Of a DNA stretch of 64,000 bases, positions 36,770 through 49,000 are shown in pieces. The translations under genes and the position numbers were made by a program. The notes below the pieces were generated by a model. It saw only the letters and a list, made by a program, of their open reading frames with translations, was not told the DNA's origin and searched no databases. The stretch comes from Siderastrea siderea (lineage: Eukaryota; Cnidaria; Anthozoa; Scleractinia; Rhizangiidae). How positions within the stretch are numbered: the first letter of the stretch is position 1; each line of letters begins with the position of its first letter. The stretch lies in assembly GCA_964030785.1 (NCBI GenBank), contig OZ034975.1:17585142-17649141 (forward strand), written 5' to 3'.

Positions 36770-39700
36770 ATGAATGGACATACAGGAATTCACCCGTAAG
36801 TACCAGAAATTCAAATTTAGTCGCAGTTTCAATTCTGAAAGGGATATGTTCGGCCAAAAGTAACTATCACCCATCTTATCACGCCGTAACTCGCGGACGT
36901 TTCCAAGCTTTACGCTCCATTGTTATTTTATCAATTTTCGTGCGGCAAAACCAGGGGAATCTTAGTCTATGTTCTAAAAAAAAAGGAAGATCGCCGGAAT
37001 GAGAATTATACAGCTACGCCTGACCTGTATTTCACCTGATATATGTGTTATCTAAAATTCGTAGCTTATGATTTGGCGCTCAATTTGAAGAATGTAGCAG
37101 TCTGCAGTATCGGGAGAAACAGGCGTTTAACGCCGATTCGGCAAGGGAGCTTTCAAATCAGAATATATCCCAAGAACGTTGGAACTGTATTTCATGTATT
37201 ACCTAATTTTTTCCGTCGACTCACGCGCGAGTTCAACGCGTGAACATGCATTTTCCATATGCGGTCATTGTTAATAACACGAGGAATATTCTTTGAATTC
37301 GTTGACAAACGATTTATCGTTGTTAATAATTCGCAGAAAATCATGGTGAGGGCCAGGTACGCAAATGGGTTGTTTTTCATTCAAGTCTTATTTTAACGTG
37401 TTGAGTGCAATTTGCCCGTGTCGTGCGTGTCCTCGCGCGAGTCCTCGCCCGAGAAACGCCTCTGGTATGAATAAAGTGCACGAACAAAGGATCGGTATCA
37501 TAGAGAGGCTTCCCACAACCTCTCAAAGAAATGGGGGGAACGGGAGGTTCAGTTGTATTTAGATACATTCACTGGTCTCCCAAAGGCTATTATCTGTAAA
37601 TCTTGTAGCAGTTCAGACCATTTCACCGATTCCTGCCCCCTTTCCCCCAGGTCCAAGGATTCCCAGGGGCCAAACCGAGCGAAATTATGCTACAATTTCA
37701 ACAAAGGGGTCCCTTGTGCTCGCACTCCCTGCCTCTACAGGCACCAATGCAATAAACCTGGATGCACTGCAGCCCACTCAGGAAAGGACCACGATGACCT
37801 GTCTCCCTCAGGATCTCAGCCAAAGCCAACTAGCCGCTCTAGCCATTCTTCCCGAAGCCGCACCTGATTACTTGTCAAGGTTATCCCCCTCTACTCCTAT
37901 CAACATCCCAAAACTTTCTTCCTACTTGTGTGATCACCCTGATCCGGTGGCTGTTCACACTCTCCTTACGGGTCTTTCTCAAGGTTTCAAAATTGGTTAC
38001 CAGGGTCCCCGTATCCCCAAAGAATACTCTAACCTCCGTTCTGCTAAGGACAACCCCTCTATCATCAGTAAAAATATTCTGAAAGAGGTTCAACTGGGCC
38101 ACACTGCTGGCCCTTTCACTTCCCCTCCCTTCTCCAACCTGCAGGTGTATCCTATCGGGGTCATTCCAAAAAAACACTCCTCTGACTGGCGTACTATTTT
38201 TCACCTTTCATATCCCAAACACCACCCCACAAGTGTCAATGCTCATATTAGCCCGGATGAGTATTCACTGCACTATATAACTGTCGACAATGCCATCTCA
38301 ATCATCCAGAAACTTGGTCAAGGGTGTTTTATGTCTAAGCTGGACATAAAGTCTGCCTTTCGCAATATCCCGGTCCATCCGTCTGACTGGGAACTCCTAG
38401 GCATGAAGTGGAATGGCCTGTACTACTTCGACACTGTCCTCCCCTTCGGCTTGCGGAGCGCGCCTTTCCTTTTTGACCAATTTTCCTGCATGATTGAGTG
38501 GATCATTAAGGCTAAACTAGGTATCCCTGATGTGATCCACATCCTGGATGACTTCTTTTTTGTTACCAAGCCCCCACGGTCAAACTGCCTCACTGCCCTC
38601 TGCAACATTCTGTGTTTGTTCACAGAGCTTGATGTCCCTATGGCTCCAGGCAAAACCTTTGCCCCCACCACCTGCCTGGAGTTTATGGGTATTCTCCTGG
38701 ATTCCAACAAAATGGAAGCCTGCCTCCCCCTGGACAAGCTAACTAGGGCTAAAGAGGCCCTGCAGCAGTGGTCTAATAGGAAATCTGCTACCCTCAAGGA
38801 ACTTCAGTCCTTGATTGGTACACTCCAATTTGCGTGCAGGGCTGTCATTCCTGGACGAGCTTTCCTGCAGCGGATTATTAGTTTAACAAAGGGCATTTCT
38901 AACTCTAGGTGGCATGTCAGGCTTAACGCAGAATTCCGCAAGGACATTTCCATGTGGCTGACCTTTCTTGACCACTGGAATGGAGCTAGTTTTTTCTTGG
39001 GGGATACAGTTCTCTCCTCCTCAGACCTCCAGCTATTTACCGATGCCTCTGGGTCTCTAGGTTATGGTGGGTACCTCAATGGCTAATGGTTTCAAAGCTG
39101 TTGGCTTCCCCAACACTGCATCAACCCTGCCACGGGGATCAGCATTGACTGGCAGGAACTTTTTGCTATATATATTGCCTGCTTTATTTGGGGTTCCCAG
39201 TGGTCTGGTAAACGTATTTGCATTTGGTGCGACAACCTACCCGTTGTTGCAATCATTAACTCCAAACGTTCCAAATCACCCAGGGTCATGGATTTTTTGC
39301 CACTCCTAAATTAGGACGCAATCCCTTCAATTAACCTACAAATCGTAAGTATATTAGAGTACTATAGACTGAAAAATAGTCTTCTCGCCCTTTGCTAATT
39401 AATTACTTGTTTGGGTAGGTACAATAGCAACGAATATAAAGTGCACGAACTGGACCAGTTTCACACAAAAGAAAGTGAAAATTTGGAGAGGGATGAGAGA
39501 AAAGACGATGCAGAGAATGGTATGTAGAAGAACGAAAAGTGGACTATTGCTTCCCACTTTTAAAATAGACACTCTAGTGTTAAAAGTGACAAGACCAACT
39601 TAAAGTAATTCATTTTCTTTATACGTTGGGAAATTTAAAGGTCAAAATGCTGCCCACGAAGAGTCCTTTGAAAAAGGAAAACGCATCGCGCGGCAAGGTA

Positions 39701-39956
39701 GGCAACATTTTTTCTGTGCAATTATTTTCTGGGTGAATTATCTACCGCATTTGGTGATCATTAGGGAATCATCATCCCAAGCAAATCACAGAAGGTGAAT
39801 CATGTTTCAAAACTCGGAGTCTAAGCACTGCATGCAGGCTGGCTGGCTGACTGACCGACCAACTGACTGACTGACTGACTGACTGACTGACTGACTGACT
39901 GACTGACTTAAGAACTGAGTGGTTAGTAGGTTGCTTGGTTGGTCGGTTAATGCATG

Positions 39957-40007
<51 letters not shown>

Positions 40008-43000
40008 GGATTGATTGATTGATTGATTGATTGAACTTCTCTCTTTTAAGACTCCTGGATTTGGAGAAATTTCCTCGCAAGAGCAGGTACGCTTTTTTGG
40101 TATGATTTGGTGTTTTTTGATGGTGCTTTGTTCCACGCCTTGCTAGTTTTTTTTTTCGTTTGTTTGTTTGTTTTTTCATTCATTGATTTATTGATTGATT
40201 GATTCATTCATTCATTCATTCACTCATACATAATTTATTTTATTTTATTTTATCGTGCGAAAGAAACGTGACGGAAAATATGTTTCGGTTGAAATTCAAT
40301 TTTTGGTGAAGGGGCAGAAGGGTGGATAATTATATTCTGTAGCACGACATATTCAGTCTGTTAACATAACCATAAGGACGACATTTAACTGTCTGTCTTA
40401 CTGCAAGATTCATCGATATTTTATTTTGTTTGATTTTATTCACTACAAGAATCTAATGAGGATAGCGAAGAGCAAAAAGTCCGCAAGGAAACATTATTAA
40501 AGGAAATAAAAGAGGAAGAGTATCACAAGGTCCGAGGAAAAATGACGGCAAAGGCTCTAATGGGATGTGGAGACAATGCTCTGTTATTGGCTATAGAGGT
40601 TAGTAGAGCAGGGGGTGAATTTGTGCCCTTCTCGTTATGTCACTTGACTGTGAATTTAGTCCCCGGGTCTACAAGGATGACGAGGAACGTCACCATTGAT
40701 TGGTCTTATGCGATATTTTCAAGAAGATGTTTTAGTGGGCAATAGATGGGCAGAAACGAACAGATGACAGGAATGACGGGCGTACGAACGAACGAAAGAA
40801 GGAACTAACGAAAGCATGAACGAACAAACGAAATAACAGCTGGTCGCTCAGTCCATTCAATATTGTTCTTGCCTTTGCGCTCTTTTTGCATCTTTGGAAT
40901 TGAAAAGCCGTGATTTTTTTCTGACCAATATCGATTCTTTTAGAACAGGAGTATCTCTTTTTTGTTGAGTTCGTTGTTGTTGTTTTTTTTTGGGGGGGGG
41001 GGTGGGGAGGTTGGGGGGTTTGTTGTTGGCCTTCGAAAAGATACAAGGTACCTCGAGTGTATATTGTACCCCCACCCCCGCCTTATCGTTGTTGTTGTTG
41101 TTGTTGTTGTTATTGCTGTTATTGCTGTTGTATTAAGAACAACAACACTTTTACCACCAAAAACTTTAAAATCCACCTTTTTTTGTCATTTTTGTTCAGC
41201 TGTTGCATAAAAGTGAGTTTATCCACAGGTGTCCCAAACTCACGATTCGAGAAATCGATCGAATAAATGATTTATGTAAGCGTATGAATGATTTATGTAA
41301 GCGTATGAGTGATTTATGTAAGCGTATCGAGTGGGACGTGACTACTTGACGTGAGCGGTGTTGTGTTACAATTTAGGCCGTTGGAAATTTGAGCGCTCTA
41401 TAAGACTTTGTATGGAGTTTAAAATAACGTGGAATAAAAGCGCTCGACGAAATAACATTTTACCTTCTTTTCAATAAAATAAAGAAAATGTACTCACCTT
41501 TCTTGATTTCTGTTGTCCTTTTGGGCTATTTCATCGTTTTTGGGGGTTTTGAGGTTTTTGTCGTCTTATGAAAATTGTCGTCTTATTTCGTCGAGCGCTT
41601 TTATTCCACGTTATTTTAAACTCCATACAAAGTCTTATAGAGCGCACAAATTTCCAACGGCCTAAATTGTAACACAACACCGTGCACGTCAAGTAGTCAC
41701 GTCCCACTCGATACGCTTACATAAATCACTCATACGCTTACATAAATCATTCATACGCTTACATAAATCATTCATACGCTTACATGAATCATTTATTCGA
41801 TCGATTTCTCGAATCGTGAGTTTGGGACGCCTGTGTAGCTACCTATGTGTTCTGGTACTCTCTTTATCCCTTGGATAGTTAAATCTTGTTTTATATTTAG
41901 AAGCAGAATTCAATTCAATATTATCTAGAATTATTTCTAAATGAGGGCTTATTGGCTTACAAACGGCTCCAAGACTGAGGTTGGGCTCTTGGAGCAAAGA
42001 ATTAATATAGGAAACGTCTGGCGCAGGCTATCGACTCTCAGTCAGTTTTCTAATCAGTCAGTCATCTGTTTGAGTACAGGGCAGTCCAACGGTTCGTTTC
42101 GACAGAATTTACTAATAAACCTACGATATGTTAAGTTTACTTTTATAACTGTCCAATTTTACTACATAACAATTTTATAACAGCCACCTCTACTAATAGA
42201 TGGCTTATTCTGTGACTCTTGATTGATTATGAAACGTGTGCACTTTTTCAGGTTACTAATGAACTTCATAATCGAGCAGCTGAGAACGAGACTGACAAAG
42301 CTGGCTTTATTGAACTGGCCAGTTGTGTAGAAGAGTTTACGTTGCGTTTCCTGGATCCTTTGAAATACAATGGAAGCCAACGCAAAAGTTTTTCCGAAAA
42401 TCCTGAGACAAGCGTTATTCTGGAGACTGCAATACAGCTAGAACAAAAGAAGGTAAATACAAAACAATCCCATCAACCCGTTCAGATCAGCCTTTTTGAG
42501 TCTTCAGAGACTAGGGCTGAGGGCAGATTGGCCCCACCCCCACCCTTACCCCCTTCCCCACTTAAAGCCAAGACGACAGAACTTGATAGGCATGTAATAC
42601 TTCCAAAAATGTTTCCTTTAAAGTCGCCCGAATAAGATGTTTACGTCACATGACGTACGGATGACTTCATTTATCTATCAACGTCAGTTGTAGGGACTTT
42701 ATAAACTAGGCATGGGTTTATCCCCTATTCTCGAGAGTGGCGTTGTGGCGGAGGGGCGGCTGTGGGGGCCAAGATCAACGCTATGGAGCATTTAATGTTG
42801 GCTGGCACCAGTCTTCGTTTTCATGATAACTTGGAATCTGCCATGAAACTGTTTCCGTCGAATTACTTGCGCTTAAAGGAGTATCCTTTAGGAAAGTGTC
42901 ATCCTCTATGACGCTTGTATCGACATAAAGCCGCGGCTAAACATTTCAACATTGCCGTACAATATTTGTTGGTTTATCAATGTTAGAAAGTTTAGCACCC

Positions 43001-46000
43001 CATGTTTGCTGGATGAATGTTGGAGTAATGTTTAGCCGCCGCATACCGTTTACTCGCGTGTCAAACAATGCTATACAACAGTACCACGATTCTTAGTTTC
43101 TCCCGATTGCTTTTGAGACGCCAATTTAACTACGGGGTTAACGCCGTTTTGACGTCCCAAAAGCGAGTGAGTGATTGGTTGAAAATTTCGCATAATTTTT
43201 GTTAAGCTCCTCCCGTTCAAAACAAAACTTTCCCTTCAAAGAGCGGCCCAAAATAAAAATTATTTTGTCCGTTGAAAGATAAAGAAAAGCAGCATTCAAC
43301 TTTAAAGTCCATATTATCGTTCAAAGTGTATTTTATTCGTTCTTTTTAAGTCTGTTTTTGTCGAGTTGTGGTTGTGCGCGCGCTAATCACACATAATCAA
43401 TCACATAAGCTCCGTATTGGGCTCCGTCGCAAATATATTTCCTTCCAACCAGAATCGTCAATATATAGAGGATATTACACGGTGGCGAGAAGATATGAAT
43501 TTTATGTTCTCGTGGCAAACACAATATCTCAAGAGTGAGCGCAGCTCACTCGTGAGATATTGTGTTTGCTACGAGAACATAAAATTCATATCTTCGAGCC
43601 AACGTGTAATGTTCGTTTTATTATATGTATTTTTACAAATACGGAAATACAAAGTGAAAAATACCAAATACGCGGTGCCAAGGATAAAGTGAAAAATACA
43701 AAATACCCGGTGCCAAGGATATAACATACAGCTGTACTCTGAACTAATTTTACAAATGTCACTGACTCTGACTACTTGAGTCATCAGAAACGGTAATTTT
43801 TAGCCTTTTTTCGGAACGAATCTTTGAACACTTTTCGGTACGACCGGGCTGATACCCTTGCACATTTACCGTTCCGATTTGGCAGTTTTGAAATAAACTT
43901 CCGGAAGCGGCACCCGCTAATTAGCTATCCAACTTAGTTTTCTCCTCAATGGAGACGACTGACAAGGTTTGGCTGGTACTGGCATCGTTAGACAATACAG
44001 CGGAAATCTGCTTCTGTTTCTTATCGGACAAAGATGAGTAGTTGTTTAAAGAGTTCACGTTTTTATGTCCAGTAATCTGAATGATTTCGTTGGGTGGTAT
44101 CTCGTTATCCACCAGCTTCTGGACCAAATGCTTTCTTGTGCTGTGATTTACGAGCTTTTTGTCTGAATCCAGGCCTGAATCTTGTACCATGTTCTTCAGC
44201 ATACTTCTCAAGGAATTGATTCCAAGCGGAGAGCATTTGAACCACATTTGATCGGGTTTCGGCCTTTCGTTGTTAACAGCAAGATAGAAAGGCGATTCAT
44301 CGCTCATCATGGCAGCGGGCCGGTGATCTTTGTAGGCCAAGTAGGCATTGACGGGGCAGCGATCTGCATTGCTCTTGTTTTCGTACATTTGAGGTTTCTT
44401 CTCTCTAATATTTCGAGGGTTTTCACCGGTACGCGTTTTTGTTTGTCTTTCTTTGTTGAACTCGATGAAGCGGTTTCCCTCCGAATCTGTTTTTAACTGC
44501 AAATCGCCCCAGCAAAGGTCTCTCTGCTCTTTCCCTGGCCTCATACCAAAGAATGTACAGTTGTTCATCCAAAGGGTATTTAATAGAGCTCTAGGAGAGT
44601 GAATTCCTAGAACTCCACGGCTGTAAAAAGTGGCGATGTCTTCATCCGACAACAGATCCGCTGCGTTTGGCCGGTTTCCTTTGCCCACGGATTTTAACTG
44701 TTTTTGTTTCTTCTTTAAAATATCTTGAACCGCAGGAAACTCTTTGTCGTTGAGGACGGAAAATCCATAATTGTTTTTTCGAAGATGCCGGTCGATGCTT
44801 TGTATGGACGCTCTGATTGACGAGGGTTCGTACTAATCACCATTTTTCTTTCGCACAGCGAGAACAAATTTTTTGATGATATCTTGCAGCTCCACAAGCG
44901 CGATATCCTCAATCTCTCTCTTCTCGTCGCAAGTGTCGAGAAATTCTTTGAAAACCTTCAAATCGTACAAGGTCCTCTTTTTTGTGTTTTTGTTGTCGAA
45001 GCTTTCGGAAAACTCTTTCACTTGTTCATCGTTTAGTAAAACAAACCTGCTTGCCAGCGCCATAATTCTAAACAACACTGACGCAACGACGCATTCAGTT
45101 CATTCAACAAAGTAGAAAAGGCGGGAATCGTGACGTCATTGAACGATATGACACTCAAAAGCGTGACATACGGAAAATACGCCACTCGGGTCCCGGATGG
45201 AGTGGCGTATGGAATCTACGAGCGGTTTAGTTCCCAGTAAAACACTTTCCTCCATATAATAAAATGCAGTATTGCCGTCTCAAAATTGCAATTAGATTAT
45301 CATGTTAGATCGTTTCGACGAGCTTCTCCCAGTTACTCAGCTTGGACAGTCTTAGGATGGCAAGTAAGTCCTATTATGTGTATAGAAATGTTATTCTTAT
45401 TATTCTTATTATTCTTCTTATTATTATTATTATTATTATTATTGTTATTATTATTTTTATTACATTGCAGTTTTTCGACCATCCAATCATCTTAGACCTG
45501 ATGACTGAGAGATGGTATGGTAATCGCCGTTACTTGGAATCATCAAGACCATGGTGGCTGTTTCTCAACTTTTGGTGTCTCTTTGAAGTCGTACTTTTCC
45601 CATTTTCATTTCTAATAGCCTTTCTCCTTGGTAAGGTTTAGAATTAAAATTTACTTTTAATAAACAAAATTAGGCGTCTTTGAATTTTTTTTGGAAAGAG
45701 TGTGAAACTAGAGCTGTCGAGACAAAAAACCATCGGAGGTGCAGGCAAGCTTGTACCTTCACCTTTGTCGAGCTAGCCAGGGAAGCTTGGAAAGGGGAGT
45801 TGATAGACCCCGCTTGGATTTTTGTTGTGTTGCAATATCTCGAAAAGATTTTACCTTCCATATATGGCCCGTGGTGTGCTCTACAGGATTTGCTAAATAT
45901 TATGGGTTGCCTGGGGCCTTTGACTTCATCCAAAATGGTAACCAAGATGGCCATCGTCTTGGATTTTACGAAAAATTAGAAATTATCAAACGTGGATATA

Positions 46001-49000
46001 GGATAGAAATGTATAATATAATTAAACAGTTGCTGCTTTTGTTCGAATTTTAAACTTTTAGCAACCAATTCTCCTAGAAACGTTGCCACGGTTTGTATTA
46101 GGGACATTTGTTGGGTTAAATGAATATCAACTTTTTTTTTTCAAAGATAGAAGGGTTCGGCAAGTGAAATTTTTGTTGGGGTGACGAAATGGAACTTGTT
46201 GGAACAGAATCCTCATTGAAGCAATTTGTATTCAAGGTTTAAACGAAAATTGGTCACTTGGTTTATGGTGTCGGTCAAAAAAATAATAAGTTATAAGCCT
46301 TTCGTCAAATCTAAGTTCGTTGGAGAAGTTTGCAAAATATGAGAAAGTCATTTCTTGTGTTTCATCTGTAAGTTAGAATTAGCTACTTAATAACAAATCT
46401 TAATCTAAGGATGAATTATTTGTTCTTTAGATTCCTGTCAAGTTAATTGAGAACTGCTATCTCAATCAATTTTACAACAGGCAAATACAAAACATACAAG
46501 GAGTATTTCGTGGTTCCCTACTTCGTCTTTGTTCGGGACATGGTTGTTTACCTTGTCCTCTTGGGACTCCACGTGGCAATATGTTTTGAGAACTCGCAAC
46601 TGTCATTCAGCGGTCTGGAGTGGGCAATTTTGGTTTTGCTCTTGGGACGCCTTTTCACAGAAATCAAGCAGGTTGTAGACATGGAACAAAAAGGCAATTA
46701 TTTCAGGTACATAAACTTGCTATTATGTTTAACTACCTTTATTTCGTTTCCAATTGCAATAAAAATCATGTCCCTTTTTTGTTTGGCACGAGGTTTTTTA
46801 ACGTGTGTCAATATATGTTGTTCAACATGTTCAACAATTGTTGTATCGTGTTTCATTGGCTCCCAGGCGTTTGCCTAAGTAAGTTAGTTATTTGCACTTA
46901 CTTTCCAGCTACAAATTACGTAAGTGGTCCATAAATTTGTCTCACCTTTTTGCTGCATTTATTTATTTATTTATTTATTTATTTTATTTTTGCTCCTTTA
47001 AAACTATTCATGAAGAACATATTGTTCTTTACAGGGATCGTTGGAACATTTTTGAACTTGTCATCCTCTTCATCTATTTCTTCCTGATACTCCCAATGAG
47101 AATCGTCACGTGCACAGTGTCAGAATCAATGACAGGCAACCGGACCCTGCAGATTGCCGGGTATCTTTATGGCTTCAACACGCTGCCCCTCACGTTCAGA
47201 GCTATTGGCTCCATTTTAGAGACATTTAAAGGCGTTGGAACCATACAGATAGCCTTATTTCACATCATCCAGGAAACAGCTGTAGTAGTGCTGCATTTTA
47301 CTGCAATCACTTTGGCTTTCTCAACGACAATAACTAAATTATTTGTGGTGGACACGTCGATGCGTGAAGAAAACGCTAATGCAGAGAACCCGTAAGTGTG
47401 GACGTTTGTTACTTCTATTTACATGTAAGTCCTCTTTCCGTAAAAGGGGTAAAACATTTTGCAACATACTTACAAATACATCCAGAATGTTATGCCCCTC
47501 TTCTTATTTCCGGTTTCTGGTTAAGCTGGTAATTGAGAAGTTTAAATAAATTAAAGCCATCTATCCTGCCTGTAAAAGCATGAAATGTCGGCATACGAGT
47601 TGCCCTGAGGCACCCCCAGGCATCCCACCCCCTTTGAAGCTCGGCTTCAGTTTAAGAAAGACAAGTACATTAATGTATGACTGCGTCTTTTTTTTTCTTC
47701 CAGCACGTGCAACAAAACGGGAATTCCCTGGTAAGAGTGTAATTCTTAAAACATAGTAAATAGTTGCACGAAATACCTACAGTTCTTGGAAATGCACTTT
47801 CTTTAAAACACATATTCTGCCAGAAAAAAAATCAACATTTAGTCGTTTTTTCCTGTTTGTTTGTTTGTGCAGACAACGATTTCTCTCACGTACTTTAAAA
47901 GACAACGTTAACGTCTATAGTCGCCATTTTCTCCTGTTTGGAGCTCCAGTATTAAAAAATTGAAACTTTTTGCTTATAAAATAGCACCCTGACAGAAAAT
48001 CGAAAACAAATCCCCGAGATTGTGAACGCCATTTTGAAGTTAGACTGGGAAGTTTTCCTATTGGCTGATTAAAAAAAAACTAATAGGGTGCGAAATTCAC
48101 CGTGCAAAATAGATGAAATATCCCACGCTTCTAGACCAGCTAGTCATGAAATGCTCATTTGGGCGTTAAACAAAGAGAGAAAATGCTTACTGCGAAAAAT
48201 TACTGTCAGAAATTTAACAAATATGAGAACTACTAGTGATACATGGGAAGCTATAAACTCATTTTTTTTGGGGGGGCGGAGGGGTCTGACCGCAATTGCC
48301 TTTAACTCGCCCCAAGCCCTTTCTGAAAGTGATACAGGTTTTAGGCCATGCAAGGCACGTATTCTTCATGGCAACTTACTGAGGACACTCCCCCTAATAT
48401 CTTTTTTTTTGAAGATGCCCTAATATATTTTTTAAGGCAACGTATTAGAACAATTCTGATGAACAAAGTTAAAAAGGTCATGGATAGGGTGTCTCGGCAG
48501 TTATCATTGTCTTCTGTTTTTTGTTTTTGTTTTTGTTTTTTTTTTTTGGATTATTTATTTATTTTTTGATTTTATTTTTTAGTTGGTGGGATGTATTTGC
48601 TCATCTGAGTTTGTCCTTGCTGGAGTTATCTGAAGGGCTGCATTTCTTCAATTCAGCTGATTCTTTGACTGTAACTCTTGCTCATCTTTTGTATGCTGCA
48701 TATCTTGTCATGGCACTCATTCTTCTCATTAACATGCTGATTGCGTTGTTATCCAACACTTATCAGCGAGTGCAGGTAAGTGATCATAAAATCCGCTGCT
48801 CTCACCTGTTTTCTTCGTCGCTGTTAACAAAAACATGATGATTGAAAGACAAAGCTATAACCACTATTTGAAAATATCTCGTTAGTGAAATCACCGATGA
48901 AACATATCGTAATACAGATCTTCAAACTCGCATTATTGAAACTTCTACATGTAGTCGTTGTAATTCAACATTTCCTTTTTTTTTCAGTTATGCATCTAAA

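Larger units (their letters stand above)
43465..45264 (-). mobile_element. Tyrosine-recombinase (Crypton-like) element with a palindromic 3' end, 1.8 kb
   Basis: On the minus strand it begins TTTTATTATATGG at 45264, carries a leader of about 200 bp and one recombinase gene, then ATATAATAAAA (near 43625) and a long hairpin ending CGTGTAATATCCTCTAT at 43465. The boundaries come from comparison with the 295-bp relative at 17801-18095, which shares both ends in the same order. TTTTATTATAT and ATATAATAAAA form a subterminal inverted repeat. There is no classical TIR and no transposase other than the recombinase. It lies in a TRP-SPRY intron, opposite in strand to the host gene. Confidence 0.75.

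Noticed and set aside
39064..39309. Separate 81-codon gene after the DIRS RT
   Set aside because: It is an out-of-frame shadow; the RNase H sequence continues in the RT frame past a TAA.
41261..41800. CRISPR-like array of 21-bp units
   Set aside because: The units are directly adjacent with no unique spacers, lie in mirrored arms of a MITE, and the genome is animal.
37553..45063. DIRS-like RT and the tyrosine recombinase as one DIRS element
   Set aside because: They are about 4.6 kb apart, on opposite strands, with several TRP exons between them. The recombinase has its own element ends.
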